64,000 nt of DNA, from the NCBI RefSeq assembly GCF_029581195.1, contig NZ_CP120737.1:1922001-1986000 (forward strand), read 5' to 3'. The number at the start of each line of letters is the position of its first letter. Position 1 is the first letter of the stretch. The DNA comes from Solwaraspora sp. WMMD791. GTDB taxonomy: Bacteria > Actinomycetota > Actinomycetes > Mycobacteriales > Micromonosporaceae. Positions 51,338 through 60,433 of the stretch are shown here, piece by piece. A model generated the notes under the pieces. It did no database searches and was not told where the DNA came from. It saw only the letters and a list, made by a program, of their open reading frames with translations. Position numbers and translations under genes: made by a program.

Positions 51338-52641
51338 CGGTGCACCGCCGTCCGGTCGAGCACCACGGCGGTCTGGAATCCGCCGAATCCGCTGCCGACG
51401 CTGAGCACCGCGTCGAGGTGGACGTCGCGTGCGGTGACCGGCACGTAGTCCAGGTCGCAGTCCGGGTCAGGCTCGGTCAGGTTGGCCGTCGGCGGCACCA
51501 CCTGGTGGCGCAGGGCCAGGGCACAGGCCGCGACCTCGATCGAGCCGATCGCGCCGAGCGAGTGACCCACCATCGACTTGATGGAGCTGACCGGCACCTG
51601 GTACGCCCACTGGCCGAGACTGCGTTTGAAGGCCGCCGTCTCGTGTACGTCGTTCTGCCGCGTACCGGAGCCGTGGGCGTTGACGTAGTCGATGTCGGTC
51701 GGGTCGAGCCGGGCCCCGGCCAGCGCGACGCGGATCGCGTCGGCCATCTCCCGGCCGTCGGGGCGCAGACCGGTCATGTGGTACGCGTTGGCCCGGCGGG
51801 CGAACCCGGCGACCCGGCAGTAGCCGGCGGCACCGCGTCGGCGGGCGTGGCCGGCCTCCTCGATGACGAACACGGCCGCCCCTTCACCGAGGACGAACCC
51901 GTCGCGTCGCCGGTCGAAGGGGCGGCTGGCGTGCCCGGGATCGGCGTTGTTGGCCGAGGTGGCCCGGATGGTGTCGAAGCAGGCCACGGTGATCGGTGAG
52001 ATCGGTGCGTCGGACGCACCGGCCACCACCACGTCGGCGCTGCCCTCGACGATCAGCGCGGCGGCGTGCCCGACGGCGTCCAGACCGGAGGTGCAGCCGG
52101 TGGAAATCAGCGAGACCGGCCCCTGCGCGCCGCACTGCCAGGCGACCTCGGCGGCGATGGAGCTGGGAACGAGGTAGTCGTAGAGGTCCGCGCCGGCCGC
52201 CGTGTGGTCGACCAGCCAGTCCCGGCCGTGGTTGCTGACCGCCTTGTACTGCTCCTCCAGCCGGATCGTGCAGCCGACCGCCCCGCCGATGACGGTGCCG
52301 AGGCGGTACGGGTCGGTGGCGGCGAAGTCGAGTCCACTGTCGCGCATCGCCTCGGCCGCCGCGACCAGCGCGAACTGGGTGGTGCGGTCCAGCCGCCGGG
52401 CCTGTTCGGGGCTCAGCCCGGCGGCGACCGGGTCGAAGTCGCACTCGGCGGCGATGCGGGACCGGAATCCCTGCGGGTCGAACAGGGTGATCGGGCCGGT
52501 GGCGCTGCGGCCGGCGGTGAGCAGATCCCAGAAGGCCGGTACGCCGACGCCGCCCGGTGCCACCACCCCGATCCCGGTTACGACCGCGGTCCGCGGCGTG
52601 TCGCCGGCCACCGCTGCGGTCCGGGCCGCGTCGCCGGTCAC
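51334..52641 (-). CDS. Type II PKS ketosynthase alpha
   Basis: A 435-residue condensing enzyme. Nucleophile C183 lies in [32 protein letters not shown] and [13 protein letters not shown] supply the two catalytic His. [16 protein letters not shown] is the usual N-terminus, preceded by an unusual Ala/Thr-rich head of 16 residues. I chose the GTG at 52641 because it overlaps the cyclase stop (GTGA) and no better start lies upstream; the longer frame is inside the cyclase gene. Decarboxylative Claisen condensation of malonyl-ACP units with the CLF. Confidence 0.95.
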   Translation of the reverse strand: MTGDAARTAAVAGDTPRTAVVTGIGVVAPGGVGVPAFWDLLTAGRSATGPITLFDPQGFRSRIAAECDFDPVAAGLSPEQARRLDRTTQFALVAAAEAMRDSGLDFAATDPYRLGTVIGGAVGCTIRLEEQYKAVSNHGRDWLVDHTAAGADLYDYLVPSSIAAEVAWQCGAQGPVSLISTGCTSGLDAVGHAAALIVEGSADVVVAGASDAPISPITVACFDTIRATSANNADPGHASRPFDRRRDGFVLGEGAAVFVIEEAGHARRRGAAGYCRVAGFARRANAYHMTGLRPDGREMADAIRVALAGARLDPTDIDYVNAHGSGTRQNDVHETAAFKRSLGQWAYQVPVSSIKSMVGHSLGAIGSIEVAACALALRHQVVPPTANLTEPDPDCDLDYVPVTARDVHLDAVLSVGSGFGGFQTAVVLDRTAVHR

Positions 52642-52955
52642 CGCCGCCACCGGTAGAACTCGGTGGCCATCGCGTCCGCCGGGCCGCGCCAGCCCGGGTC
52701 GTACGCGCTGATGTGCGCCGCCAACCGGTCGCTGACCTCGGTGAACAGTGGATGGTCGCGGTGCCGGGCCAGCCCTGGACCCAGGTCCTGATCGGAGTCG
52801 ATCAGGTGGAAGTACAGGTCGTGGAAGGTGAACAGGCTGCGCGAGCGGACCCCGAGCAGGTGCGGCAGTTCGGTGCGGTCCGACTCGCCGAACACCTCGG
52901 CGACCCGGTCGGCGTGCCCCGGCTGCAGCCGCGCGACGATCAAGGTCCGGTGCAT
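52638..52955 (-). CDS. TcmI-type polyketide cyclase
   Basis: A 105-residue cyclase (Cyclase_polyket). [54 protein letters not shown]-type sequence is diagnostic; the last residues EFYRWRR are also typical. It closes a late ring (the second or fourth) of multi-ring aromatic polyketides. First gene of the PKS operon. The ATG at 52955 has GGAGGGACC upstream; an ATG 18 bp earlier is less supported. Confidence 0.94.
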   Translation of the reverse strand: MHRTLIVARLQPGHADRVAEVFGESDRTELPHLLGVRSRSLFTFHDLYFHLIDSDQDLGPGLARHRDHPLFTEVSDRLAAHISAYDPGWRGPADAMATEFYRWRR

Positions 52956-53176
52956 GGTCCCTCCGTCTCCCACCGGTGATTGCTGCGGGCCATCGTCGGG
53001 CGGCCCGGTCCAGCGGCGCTGAAGAACCGATCGACCGACGCGGAGAGCGACCGGTACGCGAATCGACCGGCACCGGGGTCACCGAGGTCGTCGAGCCGGA
53101 ATGGACTCAGGGTCGAGCCCGACCGGGCAGGCTCTGCTCCCGATCCGCCCAGGCCGCAGCAGGCAAGGAGATGCCG
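52956..53176. promoter_or_regulatory. Divergent PKS operon / P450 operon control region
   Basis: 221 bp between the two main operons of the cluster (leftward cyclase-KS-CLF-ACP operon and rightward P450-P450-GT-dikinase operon). Likely target of the SARP or response regulator. The only distinct features by eye are the two ribosome sites (GGAGGGACC and AAGGAG at 53165). Confidence 0.5.
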
Positions 53177-54325
53177 ATGTCCGGCGGTTGCCCGCACTAC
53201 CCGTTCCCGTGGCCGTCGCAGACCGACCAGCCGCAGGAGTTCGCCGACCTGCACCGTCAGCCGGTGCTGCCGGTCCGGCTGCCCAGCGGCGACCGGGCGT
53301 TGCTCGTCACCGGCTACCACGAGGTACGGGCGCTGCTGGTCGACCCGAGGATCAGCAAGAACCGGCAACGGCCCGACATGGCCCGGATGACCCCACCGGC
53401 CGACGGACCGCCGAAGCACTTCGGCCGTCAGGTGCAGATGGACCCGCCCGGCCACACCCGGATGCGCCGGCTGATCGCCAAGGCGTTCAGCGGCGCCCAG
53501 ATGGCCCGGCTACGGCCCCGGATCGCGCAGCGGGTCGACGACCTGCTCGACGCCATGACCGGCGGGCAACGCCCGGTCGACCTGGGTACGGCGTTCGCCC
53601 ACCCGTTGAGCCTGCACGTGATCTGTGACCTGCTCGGCGTACCGGAGGGTGACCGGGCGGCGCTGGCCGGCATGCACGCCCCGCCGTGGGACTACCTCGG
53701 CGAACTGATCGAACGTCGTCGCAGCGACCCCGACGACGGGCTGATCAGCGCCCTGATCGAGGTCAGCGACGCCGACGACGGCCGGCTCGACCCCACCGAG
53801 CTGCACTGGTGGTGCACGGTGCTGCTGCTGGCCGGCTACGAGACCACCGCCCACCAGCTGCTCTCGGCGGTGGTGCTGCTGCTGGAGCATCCCGACCAGC
53901 TGGCGACGCTGCGCGCCGATCCGACCGCGATGCCGACGGCCGTGGAGGAGCTGCTGCGCCACCAGGTGGTCGGCACCTCGCTGTCGATGCTGCGCTACGT
54001 CACCGACGACATCGACCTCGGCGGTACGACGCTGCCGAAGGGGTCCAGTGTGGTGCCTTCCCTGGAGTGCGCCAACCACGACCCGGCCGTCTTCACCGAC
54101 CCGCTCACGTTGGACCTGCGCCGCGCCGGCCCGGCCCAGCTGACGTTCAGCTTCGGCCGGCACTTCTGCGTCGGCGCGTCGCTGGCCCGGGTGGAGCTGG
54201 AACTCGGCCTGGCCGGGCTGCTGACCCGGCTGCCCACGCTGCGCCTGGCGGTGCCGGTGGACCGGCTGCGCCGCCGCGATGACCCGTTCACCCAGGGGTT
54301 CACCGCCGTACCGGTGACCTGGTGA
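53177..54325 (+). CDS. Cytochrome P450 (A), shortened F/G region
   Basis: A 382-residue soluble P450. I-helix LLLAGYETTAHQ, K-helix EELLR, heme ligand loop FSFGRHFCVGASLAR with the axial Cys. Between DLLGVPEGDRAALAG and ERRRSDPDDGL the segment that forms the F-G helices in P450 (B) next door is about 17 residues shorter. The start at 53177 has AAGGAG six bases before it; an ATG at 53171 is too close. First of a five-gene operon. Likely an oxidative tailoring enzyme of the polyketide. Confidence 0.92.
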   Translation: MSGGCPHYPFPWPSQTDQPQEFADLHRQPVLPVRLPSGDRALLVTGYHEVRALLVDPRISKNRQRPDMARMTPPADGPPKHFGRQVQMDPPGHTRMRRLIAKAFSGAQMARLRPRIAQRVDDLLDAMTGGQRPVDLGTAFAHPLSLHVICDLLGVPEGDRAALAGMHAPPWDYLGELIERRRSDPDDGLISALIEVSDADDGRLDPTELHWWCTVLLLAGYETTAHQLLSAVVLLLEHPDQLATLRADPTAMPTAVEELLRHQVVGTSLSMLRYVTDDIDLGGTTLPKGSSVVPSLECANHDPAVFTDPLTLDLRRAGPAQLTFSFGRHFCVGASLARVELELGLAGLLTRLPTLRLAVPVDRLRRRDDPFTQGFTAVPVTW

Positions 54326-54390
54326 ACCACCGGCGGCCCGGCACCGCCGGCGCCACCCGGACCGTCGACGACTTCGAGGAGAGGCCACCC

Positions 54391-55593
54391 ATGCCGGACA
54401 TCCCCGACGGCTGCCCGTACCCGTTCCCGCGCCCGTCGGCGCTGGGCGTGCCCGAGGCGTTGGCCGACGCCCGCCGCCGGCCGGCGGTGCCGGTCACCCT
54501 GCCCAGCGGGGATCCGGCGACGCTGGTGACCCGCTACCGCGACGTGCGGGCGCTGCTGGTCGACCCCCGGCTCAGCCGCAACCTGAACCGGCCGGACGCC
54601 GCCCGGATCAGCCGGCACAACCGGATGTTCCAGGACGACCGGATCGACCCCGACCCGCCGGAGCACACCCGGGTACGGCGGCTGGTGACGAAGGCCTTCA
54701 CCCCGGCCCGGGTCGCCGACCTGGAACCGTTCATCCACCGCGTGGTCGACGAGCTGCTCGACGCGATGGCCGCCCGGAGCGGCCCGGTGGACCTCAACGA
54801 GGCATTCGCCTTTCCGCTGCCGATCCGGGTCATCTGCCACCTGCTGGGGGTGCCGGAGCAGGACATGGCCCGGTTCCGGGGCTGGACCGACGCGTTCCTG
54901 TCGGTCAGCGGGATGACCGGCCCGCAGATCGGCGCGGCGATGCGCGAACTGACCGACTACATGGACGAACTGATCGCCGCCAAGCGGCGCACACCGGGCA
55001 CCGACCTGATCAGCGCGATGATCCGGGTCCGCGACGAGGTCGACGGCGCGTTGACCGAGTACGAGCTGCGCTGGTGGTGCCGGCTGCTGCTGCTGGTCGG
55101 CTACGAGACCACCGCCACCCAGCTCGGTGGCGGCGTCGCGATGCTGCTGAGCCACCCGGACCAGCTGGCGAAGCTGCGTGCCGACCCGACGCTGCTGCCG
55201 GGCGCGGTGGAGGAACTGCTGCGCTGGAAACTGGTCGGCTCGTCGGTGTCGATGCTGCGCTACGCCACCGCCGACATCGACCTCGACGGGTTCACCATCC
55301 CGGCCGGCACCAGCGTCGTCCCGGCGGCGGACTCGGCCAACCAGGACGAGTCGGTCTTCGCCGATCCGGGCACGTTCGACATCACCCGACGCAACGCCGG
55401 TGAGCACCTGACGTTCAGCCTCGGGGTGCACCACTGCATCGGCGCCGGGCTGGCCCGTACGCAGCTGCGGATCGCCACCGGGGCGCTGTTCGACCGCTTC
55501 GGCGGGCTGCGGCTCGCGGTGCCCGTCGACGAGCTCGCCCGCCAGCCGGGTGCCCTGCTGGAAGGTTTCGTCGCGATCCCGGTGACCTGGTGA
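54391..55593 (+). CDS. Cytochrome P450 (B)
   Basis: A 400-residue P450 paralogous to (A). MPDIPDGCPYPFPRPSALGVPEALADARRRPAVPV, I-helix LLLVGYETTATQ, EELLRWKLVGSSVSMLRY and heme loop FSLGVHHCIGAGLAR. GAGGAGAGGCCACCC precedes the ATG. GTGA overlap with the GT1 gene. Two neighbouring P450 copies suggest sequential or alternative oxidations such as hydroxylation or biaryl/ether formation; no redox partner gene is nearby. Confidence 0.93.
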   Translation: MPDIPDGCPYPFPRPSALGVPEALADARRRPAVPVTLPSGDPATLVTRYRDVRALLVDPRLSRNLNRPDAARISRHNRMFQDDRIDPDPPEHTRVRRLVTKAFTPARVADLEPFIHRVVDELLDAMAARSGPVDLNEAFAFPLPIRVICHLLGVPEQDMARFRGWTDAFLSVSGMTGPQIGAAMRELTDYMDELIAAKRRTPGTDLISAMIRVRDEVDGALTEYELRWWCRLLLLVGYETTATQLGGGVAMLLSHPDQLAKLRADPTLLPGAVEELLRWKLVGSSVSMLRYATADIDLDGFTIPAGTSVVPAADSANQDESVFADPGTFDITRRNAGEHLTFSLGVHHCIGAGLARTQLRIATGALFDRFGGLRLAVPVDELARQPGALLEGFVAIPVTW

Positions 55594-56825
55594 GCGGCCG
55601 CCACCTCCCGGACCGGCCGCTGCGGGTCCTGATGACCTCGTGGGCCTGGTCCTCGCACTACCTGCCGTTGGTGCCGCTGGGCTGGGCGCTGCGGGCCGCC
55701 GGGCACGACGTACGGGTGGCCAGCCAGCCGGCGCTCGCGCCGGTGATCACCGACTCGGGCCAGGTCGCGGTCGCCGTCGGCCCGGACCTGGACCACACCG
55801 AGGTGCACCGGCGGGTGATGGCCGGGCTGACCCTGACCGGGGTGCCGGCGGCACCGGCGGCCGGTGAGTCGATGCGCCACTGGGCGCCGGCCCGGCAGGA
55901 CCGGGTCCGCCGGGTGTTCGGCGTGTTCAACGCGTACGCCGAGGCGATGCTCGACGACCTGCTCGCGTACGCCCGGTGGTGGCGGCCGGACCTGGTCGTC
56001 TTCGACCCCACCACGTACGCAGGTCCGGTGGTCGCGGCGGCGCTGGGGGTGCCGGCGGTCCGGCACATCCACGGGGTCGACGTCACCTACCAGGCGCGGG
56101 AGGTGATCGGCGGGTACGTCGCCGCACTGGCCGACCGGCTCGGTCTGGTCGACGTCGACCCGCTCGGTGCGGTGACCGTCGACCCCTGCCCGCCCCGGAT
56201 GCAGATCCCGGATCCGCTGCGCCGGCTGCCGGTGCGCTACCTGCCGTACAACGGCCCGGCGGTGCTGCCGGACTGGCTGCACGCACCGGCCAGGCGGCCC
56301 CGGATCTGCCTGACCTGGGGAACCTCCACCACCCGGTTGACCGGCCCGGACGCGGTCACCCTGCCGACCGTGCTGGCGGCGGCCGCCGGGCTGGACGTCG
56401 AGGTCGTGGTGGCGGTGACCCGCCGCGACGCCGAGGCGCTCGGCGACGTCGCCGACAACGTACGGGTGGCACCCGACCTGCCGCTGCATCTGGTGCTGCC
56501 GAGCTGTGCGGCGCTGGTGCACCAGGGCGGCAACGGCACCCTGCTCACCGGGGTCTGGCACGGGGTGCCGCAGCTGGTCCTGCCCCGCCTGCCGGACCAG
56601 CGGTTCCACACCGACCGGTTCGTCGCCACCGGGGCCGGGCTGGCCCTGCCGGCGGACGCGGTCACCGTCGCGGCGGTCCGGTCCGCGCTGGTCGAGCTGC
56701 TCGACGGTACGGCGTACCGGACGCGGGCCGGGCAGCTGCGCGACGACTCGTGGGCCATGCCGACGCCGGCCACGATCGTCGCCGACCTCGTCGCGCTCGC
56801 CACCGCGACGCCTGTCCACAGTTGA
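55590..56825 (+). CDS. GT1 glycosyltransferase (copy C)
   Basis: A 411-residue GT-B enzyme. PLRVLMTSWAWSSHYLPLVPLGWALRAAGHDVR, TVDPCPPRMQIPD, RICLTWGTSTTRLTGPD and HQGGNGTLLTG (about 310-320). Closest in the window to copy B by the shared N-terminal SWAWxSHY. GTG overlaps the P450 stop. Third GT1 of the cluster; 15 bp before the dikinase gene. Confidence 0.92.
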   Translation: MSGRHLPDRPLRVLMTSWAWSSHYLPLVPLGWALRAAGHDVRVASQPALAPVITDSGQVAVAVGPDLDHTEVHRRVMAGLTLTGVPAAPAAGESMRHWAPARQDRVRRVFGVFNAYAEAMLDDLLAYARWWRPDLVVFDPTTYAGPVVAAALGVPAVRHIHGVDVTYQAREVIGGYVAALADRLGLVDVDPLGAVTVDPCPPRMQIPDPLRRLPVRYLPYNGPAVLPDWLHAPARRPRICLTWGTSTTRLTGPDAVTLPTVLAAAAGLDVEVVVAVTRRDAEALGDVADNVRVAPDLPLHLVLPSCAALVHQGGNGTLLTGVWHGVPQLVLPRLPDQRFHTDRFVATGAGLALPADAVTVAAVRSALVELLDGTAYRTRAGQLRDDSWAMPTPATIVADLVALATATPVHS

Positions 56826-56840
56826 CCGAGGAGAGCTACC

Positions 56841-59507
56841 GTGACCAGGTACGTCGTTGCGTTGGAGGAGATCGGGCCGGCCGACGCCGGGCGGGTCGGC
56901 CGCAAGGCCGCCACGCTGGGCGGGCTGCTGGCCGACGGGTTCGCCGTCCCGGCCGGGTTCGCGGTGACCGCCGACGCCGCGCCGACGGCGACCGGCACCG
57001 GCGACAGCCTGCCGGACGGGTTCGTCGACGAGCTGGCCGGGGCGTTGCGGCACCTCGGTGACCAGCCGGTGGCGGTGCGCTCGTCCGGGCTGGCCGAGGA
57101 CGGCCCGGACCTGTCCTACGCCGGCCAGTACACCTCGGTGCTGGGCGTGCGGGGCCTCGACGCGGTGCTGTCGGCGATCCGCGACTGCTGGGCGTCGGCC
57201 CGGTCGGGCAGGGTCCGCGCCTATCAGGACGGCCGGGCCGACACCCCCCGCGACGCCGGGCAGCCGGCCGACCGGATCGGGGTCCTGGTGCAGACGATGG
57301 TCGACGCGACGGCGGCCGGAGTGGCGTTCAGCCGCGACCCGGTCGCCGACGACGACGGCACCGCGCTGGTCAGCGCGGTACGCGGACTGGGCGACCGGCT
57401 GGCCGCCGGTCAGGTCGACGCCGAGGAGTGGCGGGTCGTCGGCCCGGCGGCCAGCCTCGCGGCCCGACCCGGTCCCGGCATCGGCGCGACCGACGGTGGA
57501 GCCGGCAGCACCGGAACCGACGCGACCGACGGTGGAATCGGCGAGACCGACGGTGGTGCCGTCGTGCTGCGGCCGGAGCAGGCCCACGCCGTGGCCGAGC
57601 TGGCCCGGCGGGCCGCGCGGCGGCTCGGCACCGCGCAGGACATCGAGTGGGCGTTCGCCGACGACACCCTGTGGCTGCTGCAGTCCCGGCCGGTCAGCAC
57701 CGGGTCGGCGGCGTCAGTGCCCCTGGTGCCGGTCCCCGTCGAGGTGCCGTCCGGATTCTCGACCCGCAACCGCAGCATGGACCGGCCGTGGACCCCGGTC
57801 GAACGCGACGCGTTCCTGCCGGTCTTCCGCTCCGGGGTCGGTGACCTGTTCCGTTACACCACCGGCAGCACCCCGCAGGTGCATCTGATCGGTGGCTGGA
57901 CCTATCTGACCGGCCCGGCCGAGGACGCCGTCGCCACTGCGCGGCGATGGGAGCGGGTCGCCGCCGACGTCGCCGCCGGCCGGCCAGTGGCGCTGATCCG
58001 GGCCTGGGCGCAGCACTGGCGCGACGAGTTCGCCGCGCGCACCGCCACGCTGCGCGACGTCGATCCGGCGACGCTCGACGACGACGCGCTGACCGCCCAC
58101 CTCGACGCCGTCCACACGCTCTTCACCCAGCTGCACGAACGCTACTTCCAGCTCACCGGTGCGGCGATCGCCGTCGCCGCCGAACTCGGCGCGGTCTGCG
58201 CCGACCTGCTCGGCTGGTCGCCGTTGCAGACCGCGCGGCTGCGGGCCGGGCTCACCGGGGACCACATGGCGGCGACGACGGCGTTGGCCGCACTGGCCCG
58301 GCTGGCCGACGACAGCCGGGAGGTCCGGCGGTGGCTGGCCGGCGACAGCCGGGAGGTCCGGCGGTGGCTGGCCGACGCCGGGGCCACCCTGGCGGGTGCG
58401 GCCGCAGACCCGGGTCCGCCGGACGCGCGGTTCGCCGCCGCGCTGGCCGACTACCGGCACCGGTACACCCACCGGACCCTCGGCTTCGACCTGACCGAAC
58501 CGACCATCGCCGAACAGCCGGCGGTGCTGCTGGCGATGCTGCGGGCCCAGCTGGAGCGCCCGTACGACCTGGCGGCCCGGCGGGCGGCCGGCGACCGTAC
58601 GGTGGTCGACGCCCTCGCACAGGCCCGGGCCGGGCTCGCCGGGCGGCCGGCGGCGGACCGGCAACGGTTCGAGGCGGCGTACGCGGCCAGTGTGCTCAGC
58701 GGCCCGGTCCGCGACGAGAAGGCGTACCACGCCACCTCGGTCTGGGCGCTGCTGCGCTACACGGTGCGGGAGTTCGGCCGTCGGCTGGTCCGGCGGGGGG
58801 TGCTGGACCGGGTCGACGACGTGTTCTTCCTGAGCCTGCGCGAGATCCGGTCGGCGCACGGCGGCGGCACCGCCGACGGTGCGGTGGACTGGTCGGCGGT
58901 GGTGCGGCGACGACGCGGCGAGCACGCCTGGTCACTGGCCAATCCGGGGCCGCCGGCCTACGGCACACCTCCGGCCGGAACCGACGACGACGAGCCGCCA
59001 CCGCTGTCGCCGGCGGCGCAGCGGGCCGCCCGGGTCGCCGGCTACGCGATGGGTCTGCTGGTCGGGCACCGCCCGTCGGCGGCGCAGGCGGACCGGTTGT
59101 CCGGCCTGGCGGCCTCGACCGGCCGCTACCGGGGACCGGTCCGGGTGGTCCGCACCCTGGCCGACTTCGACAAGGTACGTCCGGGTGACGTGCTGGTCTG
59201 CCCGGAGACCACCGCGCAGTGGTCGATGCTGTTCTGCGTGATCGGCGCCCTGGTCACCGACCGGGGCAGCGTCCTGTCGCATCCGGCGATCCTGGCCCGC
59301 GAGTACCGGATCCCGGCGGTGGTCGCCACCGGGGTGGCCACCGGTCGGCTGCGCGACGACGACGTGGTGCTGGTCGACGGATCCGCCGGCACCGTACTGC
59401 TCGACGGCGGCACCGCGGCACCGGAGCCCGGCCGGCGGACGGCCGACAGCGACGACACGGCACCGGACCCGGTCGGTGCCGCCGTGCGGCCGGGGGCACC
59501 GTCGTGA
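56841..59507 (+). CDS. Rifampin phosphotransferase-like ATP/PEP-type dikinase
   Basis: An 888-residue dikinase with three parts. N-terminal ATP-grasp (PPDK_N): VGRKAATLGGLLADGFAVPAGF with the Lys, VAVRSSGLAEDGPD, DIEWAFADDTLWLLQSRPV. A central substrate-binding region of about 400 residues with no known motif. C-terminal phosphohistidine swivelling domain: SVLSHPAILAREYRIPAVVATG, catalytic H814. All catalytic positions of RPH enzymes are present, so it should use ATP to make AMP, Pi and a phosphorylated small molecule. Two in-frame duplications occur (DSREVRRWLAG repeat at 58311). Probable product or intermediate phosphorylation for self-protection or activation. Confidence 0.85.
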   Translation: MTRYVVALEEIGPADAGRVGRKAATLGGLLADGFAVPAGFAVTADAAPTATGTGDSLPDGFVDELAGALRHLGDQPVAVRSSGLAEDGPDLSYAGQYTSVLGVRGLDAVLSAIRDCWASARSGRVRAYQDGRADTPRDAGQPADRIGVLVQTMVDATAAGVAFSRDPVADDDGTALVSAVRGLGDRLAAGQVDAEEWRVVGPAASLAARPGPGIGATDGGAGSTGTDATDGGIGETDGGAVVLRPEQAHAVAELARRAARRLGTAQDIEWAFADDTLWLLQSRPVSTGSAASVPLVPVPVEVPSGFSTRNRSMDRPWTPVERDAFLPVFRSGVGDLFRYTTGSTPQVHLIGGWTYLTGPAEDAVATARRWERVAADVAAGRPVALIRAWAQHWRDEFAARTATLRDVDPATLDDDALTAHLDAVHTLFTQLHERYFQLTGAAIAVAAELGAVCADLLGWSPLQTARLRAGLTGDHMAATTALAALARLADDSREVRRWLAGDSREVRRWLADAGATLAGAAADPGPPDARFAAALADYRHRYTHRTLGFDLTEPTIAEQPAVLLAMLRAQLERPYDLAARRAAGDRTVVDALAQARAGLAGRPAADRQRFEAAYAASVLSGPVRDEKAYHATSVWALLRYTVREFGRRLVRRGVLDRVDDVFFLSLREIRSAHGGGTADGAVDWSAVVRRRRGEHAWSLANPGPPAYGTPPAGTDDDEPPPLSPAAQRAARVAGYAMGLLVGHRPSAAQADRLSGLAASTGRYRGPVRVVRTLADFDKVRPGDVLVCPETTAQWSMLFCVIGALVTDRGSVLSHPAILAREYRIPAVVATGVATGRLRDDDVVLVDGSAGTVLLDGGTAAPEPGRRTADSDDTAPDPVGAAVRPGAPS
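58311..58376 (+). repeat. 2 x 33-bp in-frame tandem repeat
   Basis: Two nearly exact copies of a 33-bp unit (GACAGCCGGGAGGTCC start) in the dikinase substrate region, giving DSREVRRWLAG / DSREVRRWLAD. Recent duplication, since only the last two bases differ. Confidence 0.92.
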
Positions 59508-60433
59508 ACGCCGGCCGCGTCGACGTGCACCATCACGCGATCCTGCCGGCCATCGCCCAGCTGATGCGCGAGCACGGTGCCACCTTCACCCTGCCCTGGT
59601 CGCTCCCCCAGACCTGGCAGGTGCTGGCGGACAACCGGATCGACGTGGCGCTGGTGTCCAACCCGATCCCGGCCGGGTTGTTCGACAGCGTCGAGGTGGC
59701 GGCGCGGTTCAACCGGGCCGCCAACGAGGCGGTCGCCGAGTTGGTCGCCGCCCACCCGGGACGGTTCGGGCTGCTGGCCGCGCTGCCGATGCCGTACGTC
59801 GACGCGGCGCTGGACGAGGTGGCGTACGCCTTCGACACGTTGCGGGCCGACGGGGTGGTGCTGATCGCGCACGCCGGCGACAGCTACCTGGGTGCGCCGA
59901 TCTACGACCCACTGCTGGCCGAGCTGAACCGCCGCCGGGCGGTGGTCCTGGTGCACCCGATGACGCTGCCCGGCGGACCGGTCGACGGCGTACCGCCAGT
60001 GCTCGCCGATTTCCTGCTCGACACCACCCGGGCGGCGATCAGTCTGATCTGGACCGGGGCGCTGGACCGCTACCCCGACATCAGCTTCGTCCTGGCTCAC
60101 GGCGGCGGCTTCCTGCCGTACGCGGCGAGCCGGGTCGCCGCGCTCGGCGAGGCGTTCTACGACGTACCCGCCGCGCAGGTGCGCTCGGCGCTCGGCCGGT
60201 TCCACTACGACCTGGCGCTGACCGCCCCGTCCGGCCTGCCCAGCCTGCTCGCCGCGGTCGGGCCGGACCGGATCCTGTACGGCACGGACTGGTCGGCGGC
60301 ACCGGAGCCGGTGGTCGCGGCCGGTGGTCGGGCCATCGACCGGCAACTCGCGGCGCTGGATCCGGCGGCCCGCGCGGCGATCGAGCGGGACAACGCGCTG
60401 CGGTTGTTCCCCCGGCTGCGCCTCACCAGGTGA
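59504..60433 (+). CDS. Amidohydrolase_2 (ACMSD-like) decarboxylase/hydrolase
   Basis: A 309-residue TIM-barrel metalloenzyme. VDVHHHAILP (metal H9/H11), VLVHPMTLPGG, FVLAHGGGFLPY and YGTDWSAAPEP supply the ligands of the ACMSD / gamma-resorcylate decarboxylase family. GTG overlaps the dikinase stop. A cofactor-free decarboxylase would suit removal of an aryl carboxyl from a pentangular polyphenol core, which is seen in several such products; hydrolysis is an alternative. Overlaps the convergent P450 by 11 bp. Confidence 0.82.
   Translation: MNAGRVDVHHHAILPAIAQLMREHGATFTLPWSLPQTWQVLADNRIDVALVSNPIPAGLFDSVEVAARFNRAANEAVAELVAAHPGRFGLLAALPMPYVDAALDEVAYAFDTLRADGVVLIAHAGDSYLGAPIYDPLLAELNRRRAVVLVHPMTLPGGPVDGVPPVLADFLLDTTRAAISLIWTGALDRYPDISFVLAHGGGFLPYAASRVAALGEAFYDVPAAQVRSALGRFHYDLALTAPSGLPSLLAAVGPDRILYGTDWSAAPEPVVAAGGRAIDRQLAALDPAARAAIERDNALRLFPRLRLTR

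Noticed and set aside
51334-53082. KS-alpha extended N-terminus of about 580 residues
   Set aside because: The extra 147 residues lie inside the TcmI cyclase gene in another frame and are Arg/Pro-rich; the GTG at 52641 is coupled to the cyclase stop.
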